A DNA stretch of 64,000 bases from assembly GCA_900314655.1 (NCBI GenBank), contig OMWC01000013.1, positions 28,562 to 92,561 on the forward strand, in the 5' to 3' direction. Below, in pieces: positions 15,605-25,524 of this stretch; positions within the stretch are counted from its first letter, which is position 1, and the number at the start of each line of letters is the position of its first letter. The translations under genes were made by a program, and so were the position numbers. The notes under the pieces are model-generated. The model made no database searches. It saw only the letters and a list, made by a program, of their open reading frames with translations, and had not been told where the DNA came from. This DNA is from an uncultured Prevotellaceae bacterium. GTDB lineage: Bacteria; Bacteroidota; Bacteroidia; Bacteroidales; Bacteroidaceae.

Positions 15605-17458
15605 ATGGAAAACTACAGATTATTGAGAGAAGAGGAAATACAGGTGCTCGAGCAAAACGGCTGTTGGGCTGAGGATTGGGAGCACGTAATGGTTGACGAG
15701 GCTTTCAAGCCCTACAACTTTCACCGGGTGGTCTTCTATGGCAACATCCGCCTCGGAAGATTCGACAAACAGGTGGAGGTGAGCAACGGATTCATGAAGC
15801 ACTCGGGTATCAACGACGCCACCTTGCGCAATGTCTCTGTAGGCAACAACTGCCTCATCGAGAAAGTGGGCAATTTCATCAACAACTATACGATTGGCGA
15901 CGACTGCTACATATCCAACATCTCTACCATGGAGACGCTCGAAGGAGCAAGCTATGGTGCCGGCTCCATCATATCCGTGCTGAACGAGATGGGCGACGGC
16001 AATGTGGTACTTTTCCGCGAACTCAACTCACAGCTGGCTGCCTTTATGGTGAAGCACCACGAGGATAAAGTGCTGATTAACATCCTCAAACAACTCATCG
16101 ACGACGAAGTGAGACTCTCGGCACCCGAGCGTGGCATCATCGGCAACAATGTGAAGATTATCAATACCAAAGAGATTACCAACACCGTCATCAAGGGTGA
16201 CTGCGAGATCAGCGGTACATCCCGTTTGGCCGACTGCACGATCATGTCATCGAAGGATGCCTCGGTATATATCGGCACGGGAGTCATTTGTGAAAACTCC
16301 ATCATCTGCGACGGATGCTCCATCAACAACTCCGTGAAGATGCAAGACTGCTTCGTGGGTGAAGCCTGCCAGATCACCAATGGCTTCACAGCCGAGGCAT
16401 CGCTCTTCTTTGCCAACTCGTTCATGGCCAACGGTGAGGCGTGTGCTGCCTTCTGCGGTCCCTTCTCGGCAAGCCATCACAAGAGTTCGCTGCTTATCGG
16501 CGGACAGTTCTCTTTCTACAACGCCGGTTCCAACACCAACTTCTCCAACCATGCCTACAAAATGGGGCCGCTCCACTACGGAACACTCGAGCGCGGCACG
16601 AAGACGGCCAGCGGTTCCTATGTGTTGATGCCTGCCACGATAGGTGCATTCTCAGTCTGCTTCGGCAAACTGATGCACCATCCTGACACCCGCAACCTGC
16701 CGTTCTCCTATCTGATGGCTTACGGCGACGACTGCTATCTGATACCCGGAAGAAACATCACCACCGTGGGACTCTATCGCGACATCAAGAAATGGCCCAA
16801 GCGCGACAAGCGAAGCAAGCAGTCGAAGAAGTCGATCATCAACTTCGACTGGCTCTCGCCCTTCACCGTAGGCGAAATCCTGGAAGGCAAGAAGATTCTT
16901 GAGAATCTCCGCCAGGCCAGCGGCGACAATGTATCCACCTACAATTTCCACGAATATGTCATCAATGCCTCATCGCTGCGGAAAGGACTGAAATACTACG
17001 ACATCGCCCTCCGCATCTATATGGGTGCCGTGTTGAAGCGTGCCGTCAAGGAGGGATTCCTCGGTATGCCTAAGACAGAAGTTGGAAAAGGCAGATGGGT
17101 TGACCTTTCCGGCCTGTTGCTGCCTGAAAGCGAAGAGAAGCGTCTCGCCGACGATATCCTCAACGGCACTTTGGAGAACATACAGGACGTGCTCAGCCGA
17201 TTCGAGGAAATCAACGACCACTACAGCGACTACCGCTGGGCATGGAGCTATCAGCTCATCCTCGACTACTACCAGCTGGAAGAACTCGACGAGGCTGCCA
17301 TTGAACACATCCGCGAAGATTACATCAAGGCCCGCCGTGCCTGGATTGTAGAGATACGCAAGGATGCCGACAAGGAGTTTGCCATGGGCGACGTGGAAAG
17401 CGAAGTCTATGAGAACTTCATCCAGCAGCTCGACCATGAGGTGGATTATGAGAATTAA
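15605..17458 (+). CDS. DUF4954 family protein (left-handed beta-helix)
   Basis: This matches DUF4954, a family common in Bacteroidetes, typically ~600-700 aa and without known function. The first ~400 of 617 residues read as hexapeptide-like left-handed beta-helix turns (VSVGNNCLIEKVGNFINNYTIG, VIKGDCEISG, VYIGTGVICENSIIC), as in sugar nucleotidyl- and acyl-transferases. Residues from about 400 on are helical (VGEILEGKKILENLRQ, YIKARRAWIVEIRKDADK). There is no signal peptide, so it is cytoplasmic. A sugar-nucleotide-related role is a guess from the fold. It lies 22 nt behind hflX and 61 nt ahead of the M16 peptidase, with a GGGAGGG palindrome in between. Confidence 0.8.
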   Translation: MENYRLLREEEIQVLEQNGCWAEDWEHVMVDEAFKPYNFHRVVFYGNIRLGRFDKQVEVSNGFMKHSGINDATLRNVSVGNNCLIEKVGNFINNYTIGDDCYISNISTMETLEGASYGAGSIISVLNEMGDGNVVLFRELNSQLAAFMVKHHEDKVLINILKQLIDDEVRLSAPERGIIGNNVKIINTKEITNTVIKGDCEISGTSRLADCTIMSSKDASVYIGTGVICENSIICDGCSINNSVKMQDCFVGEACQITNGFTAEASLFFANSFMANGEACAAFCGPFSASHHKSSLLIGGQFSFYNAGSNTNFSNHAYKMGPLHYGTLERGTKTASGSYVLMPATIGAFSVCFGKLMHHPDTRNLPFSYLMAYGDDCYLIPGRNITTVGLYRDIKKWPKRDKRSKQSKKSIINFDWLSPFTVGEILEGKKILENLRQASGDNVSTYNFHEYVINASSLRKGLKYYDIALRIYMGAVLKRAVKEGFLGMPKTEVGKGRWVDLSGLLLPESEEKRLADDILNGTLENIQDVLSRFEEINDHYSDYRWAWSYQLILDYYQLEELDEAAIEHIREDYIKARRAWIVEIRKDADKEFAMGDVESEVYENFIQQLDHEVDYEN

Positions 17459-17460
17459 GA

Positions 17461-17490
17461 GCCCCTCCCCTACCCTCCCCTTGGGGAGGG
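17461..17490. repeat. GGGGAGGG palindrome
   Basis: CCCTCCCC (17473-17480) and GGGGAGGG (17483-17490) form an 8-bp stem with a 2-nt loop in the short gap before the peptidase gene. It is a member of the dispersed palindrome family seen at 7205 and 13951. Confidence 0.6.
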
Positions 17491-17519
17491 AGTAATTTGG
17501 ATAAACAACAAATAAGAAA

Positions 17520-20426
17520 ATGAAGAATATTAAAAACATTTTTGCTATTGGCCTGCTGCTGTTCGGAATGAGCGCAACGGCTAAAGATTACAAGTACGAG
17601 ACCGTGCCCGGCGACCTGATGCAGACGCGCATCTACACCCTCGACAACGGCCTGAAAGTTTACCTGTCGGTCAATAAGGAGAAACCGCGCATTCAGACAT
17701 TTATCGCCGTCCGAACGGGTAGTAAGAACGACCCTGCCGAAACCACCGGACTGGCTCACTATCTGGAGCACCTGATGTTTAAGGGCACTATGCAGTTCGG
17801 CACCAACAACCCCGTGGCCGAAGGCCCCCTGCTCAACGACATCGAACAGCGCTATGAGGAATATCGCACTATTACCGACCCCGAACTGCGCCGGCAGAAA
17901 TACCATGAGATCGACTCCGTGAGCCAGTTGGCTGCCAAGTATTTCATTCCCAATGAATACGACAAGCTTATGGCTGCCATCGGAGCCGAGGGAACCAATG
18001 CCTATACCTCTTTGGATGTCACATGCTACACCGAGGACATCCCTTCAAACGAAGTGGAGAACTGGGCCAAGATTCAGTCGGACCGTTTCCAGAACATGGT
18101 CATCCGCGGTTTCCATACCGAACTGGAAGCCGTCTATGAGGAATACAACATCGGCCTCAGCAGCGACCAGCGCAAACTCTTCACGGCTCTCACAGCCATG
18201 CTCTTCCCCAATCACCCGTATGGCACGCAGACCACCATCGGTACGCAGGAGCATCTGAAGAATCCCTCCATCACGAATATCAAGAACTATTTCAACAAGT
18301 GGTACGTGCCCAACAACTGTGCAGTCTGCATGAGCGGCGACCTGGATATGGACAAGACCATTGCCATCATCGACAAATACTTCGCCGGTTGGAAGCCCGG
18401 CGCAGATGTACGCCAGCCTGTCTTCCCTGCCCTACCGCCACTCAACGCTCCCCGCGACACCACCGTTATCGGACAGGAAGCTGAGCAGATATGGTTGGGA
18501 TGGCGTGCCGAGAAAGCCCAGTCGTTGCAGACCGACACGCTCAGCCTGCTGGGTGAAGTGCTGAGCAACGGCAAGGCAGGACTCATCGACCTGAATCTCG
18601 TTCAGCCCATGCAGTTGCAGGGTGCTTTTGCCGGTGCCGAGCCTTTGGCCGACCACGGTGGTTTCATCCTTATCGGACAGCCCAAAGAGGGACAATCACT
18701 CGATGAGGTGCGTCAGCTTCTCTTAGGCGAGATTGACAAACTGAAGCGAGGCGATTTCTCTGACGATCTCCTGCCTGCTATCATCAACAACATGAAACTC
18801 AGCTACTACCGCTCGCTGGAGAACAACCGCAGCCGTGCCGACAAGTATGTAAACGCATTCATCAACGGTATCGACTGGGCACAGGAAGTGGGAGCCATCG
18901 ACCGTATTTCCAAGATTACCAAGCCGCAGCTCGTGGCCTTTGCCAACCGTTTCTTTACCCCCGGCTATGTAGCTATCTACAAGAAGCAGGGCATTGACAC
19001 CAACCAGAAGAAGATTGACAAGCCCGCCATCACGCCCATCCCCACCAACCGTGACCAGATGAGCCAGTTCGTGAAAGACATCCAGAATGCCAAGGTGGAG
19101 CCCATCCAGCCCCGCTTCGTAGATTTCAAGAACGACCTGACCATCTCTGAAACCAAGCGGAAGCTGCCTTTGCTCTACGTGAAGAACAACTCCAACGGAC
19201 TCTTCAACCTCACGTTCCGCTACGAGTTCGGACAGGAAGACGACAACCGCTACGGCGTGGCTGCCCAATATATCGACTATCTGGGCACCAAGAAGATGAC
19301 ACTCTCGCAAATCAAGCAGAAATTCTATCAGTTGGCTTGCAACTATAGCATCAGCGTAGGTTCTGACGCCATCAACGTAAGCCTCAGCGGACTCTCCGAA
19401 AACATGCCCGAGGCATTGGCCCTACTCGAAGACCTGATGCAGAACGCAAAGGTTGACAACGAGGCCTACGGAAAGCTGACAGATTTGATTTTGAAAGACC
19501 GCAACGACGCCAAGAAAGACCAGCGGGCTTGCTTCAGCACGCTCTATGACTATGGTTCCTACGGCCCCCACAACAGCAGCCGCGACGTGATGAGCGCACA
19601 GCAGTTGAAAGAAACCGATCCGCAGAGCCTCCTCAATCTGCTGAAGAACCTGAAGAAATACGACCAGACTGTTTGCTATTATGGCCCAATGAGCGAGGGT
19701 GAGCTGTCTGCCATCATAACTCGTCTTCACAAAACACCGAAGAAGCTGTTGCCCGTTCCTGAAGGAAAGAGTTACGAACACCTGGAGGCCAACCAGAATG
19801 AGGTATTGCTGGCTCCCTACGATGCCAAGAACATCTACATGCGCATGTTCCATAACGAGAAGCGCGACTGGCATCCTCAGGAGGCTGCCGTCCAGGCTCT
19901 CTTCAACGAGTATTTTGGCGGCGGCATGAATGGCATCGTCTTCCAGGAGCTCCGCGAAGCCCGCGGACTGGCCTACAACGCCTATGCCCTTTACAACCGT
20001 CCGCGCAAACAAGGACAGAAAGAGACTTTCTTTACGCATATCATCACCCAAAACGATAAGATGATGGACTGCGTTCGCCAATTCCATGAGATTCTCAACC
20101 AGCTGCCTGCCAGCGAGAACGCGTTCCAGATTGCCAAGGATGCCCTAACCAAGCAACTTGCTTCACAGCGTACCACCAAGATGAGCATCATCAATGCCTG
20201 GCTCAACGCCAAGCGTTTGGGCATCGACTATGATCTCAACGAGAAAATTTATGAGCAGTTGCCCCAGCTGAAACTTCAAGACATCGTCAACTTTGAGCGC
20301 CAGAACATGGCCAATAAGCCCTACCGCTATATTATCCTCGGTGACGAGAAGAACCTCGACATCCAGTCGCTGGAAAAGATAGCCCCCATAAAGCGTCTCT
20401 CACTCGAAGACATCTTCGGCTATTAA
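17520..20426 (+). CDS. M16 (insulinase/pitrilysin) family zinc peptidase, two-copy secreted form
   Basis: This zinc metallopeptidase is probably periplasmic or surface-exposed. A signal peptide (MKNIKNIFAIGLLLFGMSATA) precedes the first M16 domain with the inverted zinc motif HYLEHLMF (HxxEH) and downstream AVYEEYNIG supplying the distal Glu. The second half (from about residue 520) has an inactive M16-like domain with EYFGGGMNGIVFQELREARGLAYNAY. The 968-residue length equals two M16 pairs in one chain, the clamshell arrangement of pitrilysin-type enzymes. The natural substrates are unknown. The fumarase gene follows after 72 nt that contain a 9-bp tandem repeat. Confidence 0.92.
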   Translation: MKNIKNIFAIGLLLFGMSATAKDYKYETVPGDLMQTRIYTLDNGLKVYLSVNKEKPRIQTFIAVRTGSKNDPAETTGLAHYLEHLMFKGTMQFGTNNPVAEGPLLNDIEQRYEEYRTITDPELRRQKYHEIDSVSQLAAKYFIPNEYDKLMAAIGAEGTNAYTSLDVTCYTEDIPSNEVENWAKIQSDRFQNMVIRGFHTELEAVYEEYNIGLSSDQRKLFTALTAMLFPNHPYGTQTTIGTQEHLKNPSITNIKNYFNKWYVPNNCAVCMSGDLDMDKTIAIIDKYFAGWKPGADVRQPVFPALPPLNAPRDTTVIGQEAEQIWLGWRAEKAQSLQTDTLSLLGEVLSNGKAGLIDLNLVQPMQLQGAFAGAEPLADHGGFILIGQPKEGQSLDEVRQLLLGEIDKLKRGDFSDDLLPAIINNMKLSYYRSLENNRSRADKYVNAFINGIDWAQEVGAIDRISKITKPQLVAFANRFFTPGYVAIYKKQGIDTNQKKIDKPAITPIPTNRDQMSQFVKDIQNAKVEPIQPRFVDFKNDLTISETKRKLPLLYVKNNSNGLFNLTFRYEFGQEDDNRYGVAAQYIDYLGTKKMTLSQIKQKFYQLACNYSISVGSDAINVSLSGLSENMPEALALLEDLMQNAKVDNEAYGKLTDLILKDRNDAKKDQRACFSTLYDYGSYGPHNSSRDVMSAQQLKETDPQSLLNLLKNLKKYDQTVCYYGPMSEGELSAIITRLHKTPKKLLPVPEGKSYEHLEANQNEVLLAPYDAKNIYMRMFHNEKRDWHPQEAAVQALFNEYFGGGMNGIVFQELREARGLAYNAYALYNRPRKQGQKETFFTHIITQNDKMMDCVRQFHEILNQLPASENAFQIAKDALTKQLASQRTTKMSIINAWLNAKRLGIDYDLNEKIYEQLPQLKLQDIVNFERQNMANKPYRYIILGDEKNLDIQSLEKIAPIKRLSLEDIFGY

Positions 20427-20429
20427 TAA

Positions 20430-20472
20430 CTAGAAATACTAGAAATACTAGAAATACTAGAAATACTAGAAA
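20430..20472. repeat. 9-bp tandem repeat (4.8 copies)
   Basis: CTAGAAATA is repeated four times exactly plus a partial fifth copy, filling most of the 72-nt spacer between the peptidase and fumarase genes. Such a perfect short tandem repeat is prone to slippage and could change the leader length of the fumarase gene. Confidence 0.95.
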
Positions 20473-20498
20473 CAATATTCAATAAAAAACAAAACATT

Positions 20499-22142
20499 AT
20501 GGCAACACCCGATTTCAAGTACGCTCCGATGTTCCAGCTCGGCGAGGACACCACGGAGTATCGCCTGCTCTCAAAGGAAGGAGTCAGCACAAGCGAATTT
20601 GAAGGACACAAGATTCTGAAAGTCTCCAAGGAGGCACTCACCCTGCTCGCCCAGCAGGCTTTCCACGACTGTGAGTTCATGCTCCGCCGCGCCCACAACG
20701 AGCAGGTGGCAGCCATCCTCAGCGACCCCGAAGCCTCTGAGAACGACAAGTATGTGGCTCTGCAGTTCCTGCGCAACGCAGAAACATCCGTCAAGGGTAT
20801 CCTCCCCTTCTGCCAGGACACCGGCACCGCCATCATCCACGGTGAAAAGGGACAACAGGTGTGGACAGGATTCGAAGACGAGGAAGCACTCTCGCTCGGC
20901 GTCTATAACACCTACACACAGGACAACCTGCGCTACTCGCAGAATGCTCCGCTCAACATGTACGACGAGGTGAACACCCGCTGCAACCTGCCTGCACAGA
21001 TTGACATCGAGGCCGTGGAAGGCGCTGAATACCGCTTCGTGATGGTAGCCAAGGGCGGCGGCTCAGCCAACAAGACCTACTTCTACCCCATGACCAAGGC
21101 CACCATCCAGAACGAAGGCACGCTGCTGCCCTTCCTCGTGGAGAAGATGAAGACACTCGGCACGGCCGCCTGTCCTCCCTATCACATTGCCTTCGTTATC
21201 GGCGGCACATCGGCCGAGAAGAACCTGCTCACGGTGAAGCTCGCCTCCATCAAGTACTACGACAACCTGCCCACCACGGGCGATGAGACCGGACGCGCAT
21301 TCCGCGATATCGACCTAGAGCAGAAACTCCTCCTCGAAGCCCACAAGATTGGACTCGGCGCACAGTTCGGCGGCAAGCATCTGGCCCACGACATCCGCGT
21401 CATCCGTCTGCCCCGCCACGGCGCTTCCTGCCCCATCGGTATGGGCGTGAGCTGTTCAGCCGACCGCAACATCAAGGGCAAAATCAACGAAGAGGGCATC
21501 TGGTTGGAGAAGATGGACGACAACCCCACGGAGCTGATTCCTGAGGAGTATCGCCGTCCCGGCGAGGGAACGAAGGGCATTGAAATCGATCTCGACAAGG
21601 GTATCGATGCCGTTCGCGCCGAACTGACCAAGTATCCTGTCAGCACCCGCGTCAACCTGAAGGGCACCATCATCGTGGCCCGCGACATTGCCCACGCCAA
21701 ACTGAAGGCTCGTCTGGATGCTGGCGAAGGCATGCCGCAGTATTTCAAGGATCATCCCGTGCTCTATGCCGGACCGGCCAAGACGCCCGAGGGCTATCCT
21801 TGCGGTTCGATGGGTCCCACCACGGCCAACCGTATGGATCCCTACGTGGATGAGTTCCAGGCCAACGGCGCTTCGCTCGTGATGATTGCCAAGGGCAACC
21901 GCTCGCAGGTGGTCACCGATGCCTGCCAGAAGCACGGCGGTTTCTATCTCGGCACCATCGGCGGTGTAGCAGCCGTACTTTCGCAGTCGAGCATCAAGAG
22001 CATCGAGTGCGTGGAATATCCCGAACTCGGCATGGAGGCCATCTGGAAGATTACCGTTGAGGACTTCCCCGCCTTCATCCTCGTGGATGACAAGGGCAAC
22101 GACTTCTTCAAGCAGCTGAAGCCCTGGCCTGCCACTTGCTAA
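20499..22142 (+). CDS. fumB: Fumarate hydratase, class I (iron-sulfur)
   Basis: It interconverts fumarate and malate with a [4Fe-4S] cluster in the reductive branch that makes succinate. The 547-residue protein is the fused two-domain class I form. The N-terminal alpha domain contains [13 protein letters not shown] with the first cluster Cys, [19 protein letters not shown], and [16 protein letters not shown]. The beta domain contains [43 protein letters not shown] and [14 protein letters not shown]. The length and order match E. coli FumA/FumB. The gene is oxygen-sensitive by family and suits an anaerobe. A hairpin terminator follows at 22195. It may share a transcript with the upstream peptidase. 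Confidence 0.97.
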   Translation: MATPDFKYAPMFQLGEDTTEYRLLSKEGVSTSEFEGHKILKVSKEALTLLAQQAFHDCEFMLRRAHNEQVAAILSDPEASENDKYVALQFLRNAETSVKGILPFCQDTGTAIIHGEKGQQVWTGFEDEEALSLGVYNTYTQDNLRYSQNAPLNMYDEVNTRCNLPAQIDIEAVEGAEYRFVMVAKGGGSANKTYFYPMTKATIQNEGTLLPFLVEKMKTLGTAACPPYHIAFVIGGTSAEKNLLTVKLASIKYYDNLPTTGDETGRAFRDIDLEQKLLLEAHKIGLGAQFGGKHLAHDIRVIRLPRHGASCPIGMGVSCSADRNIKGKINEEGIWLEKMDDNPTELIPEEYRRPGEGTKGIEIDLDKGIDAVRAELTKYPVSTRVNLKGTIIVARDIAHAKLKARLDAGEGMPQYFKDHPVLYAGPAKTPEGYPCGSMGPTTANRMDPYVDEFQANGASLVMIAKGNRSQVVTDACQKHGGFYLGTIGGVAAVLSQSSIKSIECVEYPELGMEAIWKITVEDFPAFILVDDKGNDFFKQLKPWPATC

Positions 22143-22194
22143 TATCTTATACTCATAATTTGTTAGTATCCTAAAGGATACTGACAACGAACAA

Positions 22195-22256
22195 GCCCTT
22201 CACCATTAGTGACTGTCCAACAAAGAGTTGAATCACTTGGTGAAGGGCGCTTTTCT
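22195..22256 (+). terminator. Terminator after fumarase
   Basis: GCCCTTCACCA (22195-22205) pairs with TGGTGAAGGGC (22238-22248) over 11 bp, with a 32-nt loop, followed by GCTTTTCTT. A smaller hairpin, GTATCC-TAAA-GGATAC, precedes it at about 22165-22180. It sits between converging units. Confidence 0.75.
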
Positions 22257-22279
22257 TCCATTAATTGTCGTGATAATTA

Positions 22280-22516
22280 TTATTCCTCTCCCCAGATGTC
22301 TTGGAAAGCATCGGGCAGATGGTCGAGCGGGTTGTGCTCGTAGGAGCGCAGGGCTTTGTCGGTATCATCAAACGAAGCCATTTTACTCTCGGCCTCGCTC
22401 TGGCTGCCCTCCTCTCCGGGGACAACGGGAATGGTGGTGCCGACGAGCAGCCGGCACTCACCCATTTCTTCGTAGCGATACAGCTGGGGAGTCTGATAAT
22501 TCTGTCTTTTCTTCAT
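22280..22516 (-). CDS. Small protein of unknown function, paralogue of the 26556-26786 product
   Basis: I do not recognise this 78-residue protein. The start at 22516 (MKKRQNYQ) is preferred because a GGGAGG at 22525-22530 lies 8 nt before it; an in-frame ATG at 22522 would be only 2 nt away. After a short basic start, GECRLLVGTTI is followed by an acidic, Ser-rich stretch (EEGSQSEAESK) and a conserved end, HNPLDHLPDAFQDIWGEE. There is no signal peptide or membrane segment. It is about 60% identical to the small protein at 26556-26786 in the same operon, with an identical GSQSEAESK core and WGEE end. It is the last gene of the operon. Bacteroidales genomes encode many short proteins of this general layout; a peptide-precursor or chaperone-like role is speculation. 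Confidence 0.8.
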   Translation of the reverse strand: MKKRQNYQTPQLYRYEEMGECRLLVGTTIPVVPGEEGSQSEAESKMASFDDTDKALRSYEHNPLDHLPDAFQDIWGEE

Positions 22517-22533
22517 ATTCATCTCCTCCCCTG

Positions 22534-24453
22534 TTAATTCACGATGACCTTGCGGCCATTCTTGATGAGTATCCGGCTCTTGCCCGTTCCGCGCTGCGGC
22601 TCTACGCGCTGACCCTGCAGGTTGTAATAGACGCCATCCTCCATCTTCGGAGTGAGGTCGGGAGCGACAACTCTTGTGGTCTCCTCATCATTCCACAAAA
22701 GCACGATGCTCTTGGCTTCGCCCACGGCTGTGGTCAGCAGTGGCAGGTAGGCTCTGTGAGCAGGCATCATTACGCTCCCGTCCTCTTCCTTGATCTTGAT
22801 GAAGCGTCCGCCCTTCATCATATAGTTGGTGTAGTCACCCGTCACGGATTCTATGTGCTTGCTCTCCACCACGGGAACCAGCTGGTTGCCCTCGGTTGCC
22901 GAACCAGCCTCAGCGGTATAGCGCAGCTGATAGGTCTCGCCCGGTGTTCCGCTAAACAGCACGCCCGTGTTCTGGTTGATCACCTTGCCGTCGATATTCA
23001 GAATCTTGATGGCCAATTCTTCGTCCACCTCCTTCAAATAGGTGCAGAAGTGGGCCTTTAGTCCGTCGGGCAGCGTCAGGTTAACATCAGCCGCAAACGT
23101 TCCGATACCCGATTCGGGCACGATGTAGTTGTAGAGGCTCTTGCTCTCGAACTCCACCGAGCGCGCTTCGCTCCATGCGCCCTTAGAGTCGCCGCAGCGC
23201 CACCACAGGGTGTGCGTGCCGGCCTCCACGTCGCTGATGTCGATGTCCATCGTACCCGATGCCGAGGCGAGCGGCCCGGTCTTGAAGTCATCCGTCTCTT
23301 CATCGAACCAATACATATATCGCGTAATGGTGGTTTCCTCTATCACATCGTCGTCTTTCACGATAAAGTATTTGGCCACCTGTGAGCTCCACAGTCCGGT
23401 ATTGTCCTTTACGCGAACGGTAAGCGAGTGCAGGCCAGGCTTCAGCGTTGAGATGGGGATTTGTGAGGGCTGCGTTTCTGATGAGACAATGGCATCCATC
23501 TTTCCGTCAATCCAGTACTGATGCTGCACGATGCTCTTATCACCCACACTGGTTTCCACTGTAGGCACAATGAAATACTTTGCCACTTGTGAACTCCACA
23601 TTCCGGTGTTGTCCTGCACGCGCACGGTGAGCGAGTGGAGTCCGGGGAGCAGCCCTTCGATTTCAATGATGTCTATCGGGTCCTTCTGATTCAGAGTAAC
23701 CTGAGCTTCTATCTTGCCATCAATCCAGTACTGGTGCCTGACAATCTCTTTGTCGTTGACACTTGTATCGGCATACGGCTTGATGAACGCCTTCGTCACC
23801 TGCGTGCTCCACACTCCAGTGTTGTCCTGCACGCGCACGGTGAACGTGTGGAGACCAGGGTTTAGTGAGGAAATCACAATGGGCTGCGGCTTCGAATCGG
23901 AAGTAACCGCCGCCTGAAGATTGCCGTCTATCCAGTACTGGTGCTGAACTATGCCATTGGGGGTTGCACTGTTTTCGGCATAAGGCACGATGAAAAACTT
24001 GGCCACCAGCGAACTCCACATTCCTGCTTTGTCTTGCACACGCACGGTGAGCGAATGGATACCAGGCTTCAATTTTTTAATAATAATAGCTGAGGGTTGC
24101 GAGGTAGAAGCAACCGCTGCCTGCAAATTCCCGTCAATCCAGTACTGATGCTTTTCTATCGAATTACTGTTAACGCTGGTGGAAACAAACGGCACAATGA
24201 AGTACTTTGCCAGTTGCGAACTCCACAAACCCTGAGTGTCCTTCACACGAATGGAAAGCGAGTGTAGTCCTGGCTTCAGCGTCGATATATCTATGTTGGC
24301 ATGGTCTGGTGTCAAGTCTTGTGCTTGGGTGATATCTCCGTCCAGCCAGTATTTCCGCTCGACAATGTCATTTGTCTGCGCTGTCGCGACGGATGTCATA
24401 GCCAATGCCGCCGCTATCAGCAAATATCTTATTCTGTACATAGGCTTCAGCAT
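22534..24453 (-). CDS. Secreted protein with six ~69-residue repeats and a shared C-terminal module
   Basis: The function is not recognised. The ATG at 24453 is used, 5 nt after the previous stop; the signal peptide reads YLLIAAALAMTSVATA. Residues 30-439 are six tandem repeats of about 69 aa with consensus I-V-x-H-Q-Y-W-I-D-G ... LKPGLHSLTVRVQDNTG-W-SSQVAKYFIVP, Ig/fibronectin-like beta-sandwiches by appearance. The sixth (ITRYMYWFDEE) is the most diverged. Residues about 440-639 form a module (YIVPESGIGTFAADVNLTLP ... DYTNYMMKGGRF) that is also at the end of the 26804-29725 product, closing with YYNLQGQRV ... IKNGRKVIVN. The repeats suggest an adhesive or stalk-like surface protein. Confidence 0.85.
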   Translation of the reverse strand: MLKPMYRIRYLLIAAALAMTSVATAQTNDIVERKYWLDGDITQAQDLTPDHANIDISTLKPGLHSLSIRVKDTQGLWSSQLAKYFIVPFVSTSVNSNSIEKHQYWIDGNLQAAVASTSQPSAIIIKKLKPGIHSLTVRVQDKAGMWSSLVAKFFIVPYAENSATPNGIVQHQYWIDGNLQAAVTSDSKPQPIVISSLNPGLHTFTVRVQDNTGVWSTQVTKAFIKPYADTSVNDKEIVRHQYWIDGKIEAQVTLNQKDPIDIIEIEGLLPGLHSLTVRVQDNTGMWSSQVAKYFIVPTVETSVGDKSIVQHQYWIDGKMDAIVSSETQPSQIPISTLKPGLHSLTVRVKDNTGLWSSQVAKYFIVKDDDVIEETTITRYMYWFDEETDDFKTGPLASASGTMDIDISDVEAGTHTLWWRCGDSKGAWSEARSVEFESKSLYNYIVPESGIGTFAADVNLTLPDGLKAHFCTYLKEVDEELAIKILNIDGKVINQNTGVLFSGTPGETYQLRYTAEAGSATEGNQLVPVVESKHIESVTGDYTNYMMKGGRFIKIKEEDGSVMMPAHRAYLPLLTTAVGEAKSIVLLWNDEETTRVVAPDLTPKMEDGVYYNLQGQRVEPQRGTGKSRILIKNGRKVIVN

Positions 24454-24458
24454 TAGTA

Positions 24459-25478
24459 TTATCTCACACCTGCTTCGTATGCAACACCGAGGTTTGTGCC
24501 GTTTACCGTAGCATTCAAGTTCTTCACATAAGGAGTTGAGGGAACCTTGTTCCAACCATCACCGCCCGACGGCCCGATGGGAGTACCGTCAGTGCCTTTA
24601 TAGGTAGTTTCATCTTTAAGTTTAAAAGTGCGGCTCTCTGTATATACTCCATCTGCAGCATCGTCAAAAATATCGGCGAGAACTACATAGTAGCAGTTCT
24701 CGACAATATTATTGTCGCGAATGGTGCCTGCACCATTGACCACGATGCAGTTTTTCACCGTTGCATAGTTGCCTGTTGGCAATGGATAATTTGTGCGACG
24801 GTTGTAGATGATGCTGTTTGTCCATAAGAACTGTGCAAAAATGTTATATTCATTGTAATCATAGTAAGTGTAATATTGAGACCCCATGAAAGAATGGTCA
24901 ATATTCACAATGCTTTCGTTACTGAAATAATTGATTACACCCCATACATAGCAATTGGAAATGAGCAGTCCATTGGCCATTAAGTTCTTGTTTCCTGTTA
25001 AATCACCCCCAATCCTGCATTGCTTCACCTTCACATTCTCTATATTGTTAGCGAATGTCATATTGCCCGTAATGTAACATTTCTGTATCGTATAGTTCTT
25101 CATGGTTTGAGTGCATGCCAGATTGCCGTTAATCTTAACGCCCTCAATGTGTAAGCCGTCGATGACAGGGTCGGCCTTACCCACATTAACGCTACCGTTG
25201 ATAGTGGTTACAGCAGTATTTGTTTCGTCGTTGTCCTCGAAACCCGCTCCATAAATGCTCAATTTCTTTTCTATGTTTACGGGATCAAATGAGCCCCTGC
25301 TCAAGCTTATTACGTCACCATCAGATGCAGCGGCATAGGCTTGCTTGAATCCTGTACTGCCTTTGTAGACACTCACTTCGTCCCCATGCTGAAGGATGGC
25401 ACTGATTTCGTCGGTGCTCTGCGCCCCTGCTACCATTGTGCAGCAGAGCGCAACTATTGATAATAGATATTTTTTCAT
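24459..25478 (-). CDS. Secreted parallel beta-helix protein (paralogue of the neighbour at 25525)
   Basis: The function is unknown. A signal peptide (MKKYLLSIVALCCTMVAGA) precedes repeated short strands spaced by Asn/Gly turns (IDGLHIEGVKINGNLACTQT, NYTIQKCYITGNMTFANNIE, VKVKQCRIGGDL), the pattern of a right-handed parallel beta-helix. The protein ends YVKNLNATVNGTNLGVAYEA, a short beta segment shared with the paralogue, and lacks the Y-x-L-x-G-x-R tail. It lies 46 nt behind the paralogue in the same operon. Beta-helix proteins of this kind include polysaccharide-binding and lyase folds, but no catalytic motif is visible. Confidence 0.8.
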   Translation of the reverse strand: MKKYLLSIVALCCTMVAGAQSTDEISAILQHGDEVSVYKGSTGFKQAYAAASDGDVISLSRGSFDPVNIEKKLSIYGAGFEDNDETNTAVTTINGSVNVGKADPVIDGLHIEGVKINGNLACTQTMKNYTIQKCYITGNMTFANNIENVKVKQCRIGGDLTGNKNLMANGLLISNCYVWGVINYFSNESIVNIDHSFMGSQYYTYYDYNEYNIFAQFLWTNSIIYNRRTNYPLPTGNYATVKNCIVVNGAGTIRDNNIVENCYYVVLADIFDDAADGVYTESRTFKLKDETTYKGTDGTPIGPSGGDGWNKVPSTPYVKNLNATVNGTNLGVAYEAGVR

Positions 25479-25524
25479 ATTATTGTCGTTATTTGTTTGT
25501 TGTTATTGCTATTGTCTTTTTCCC

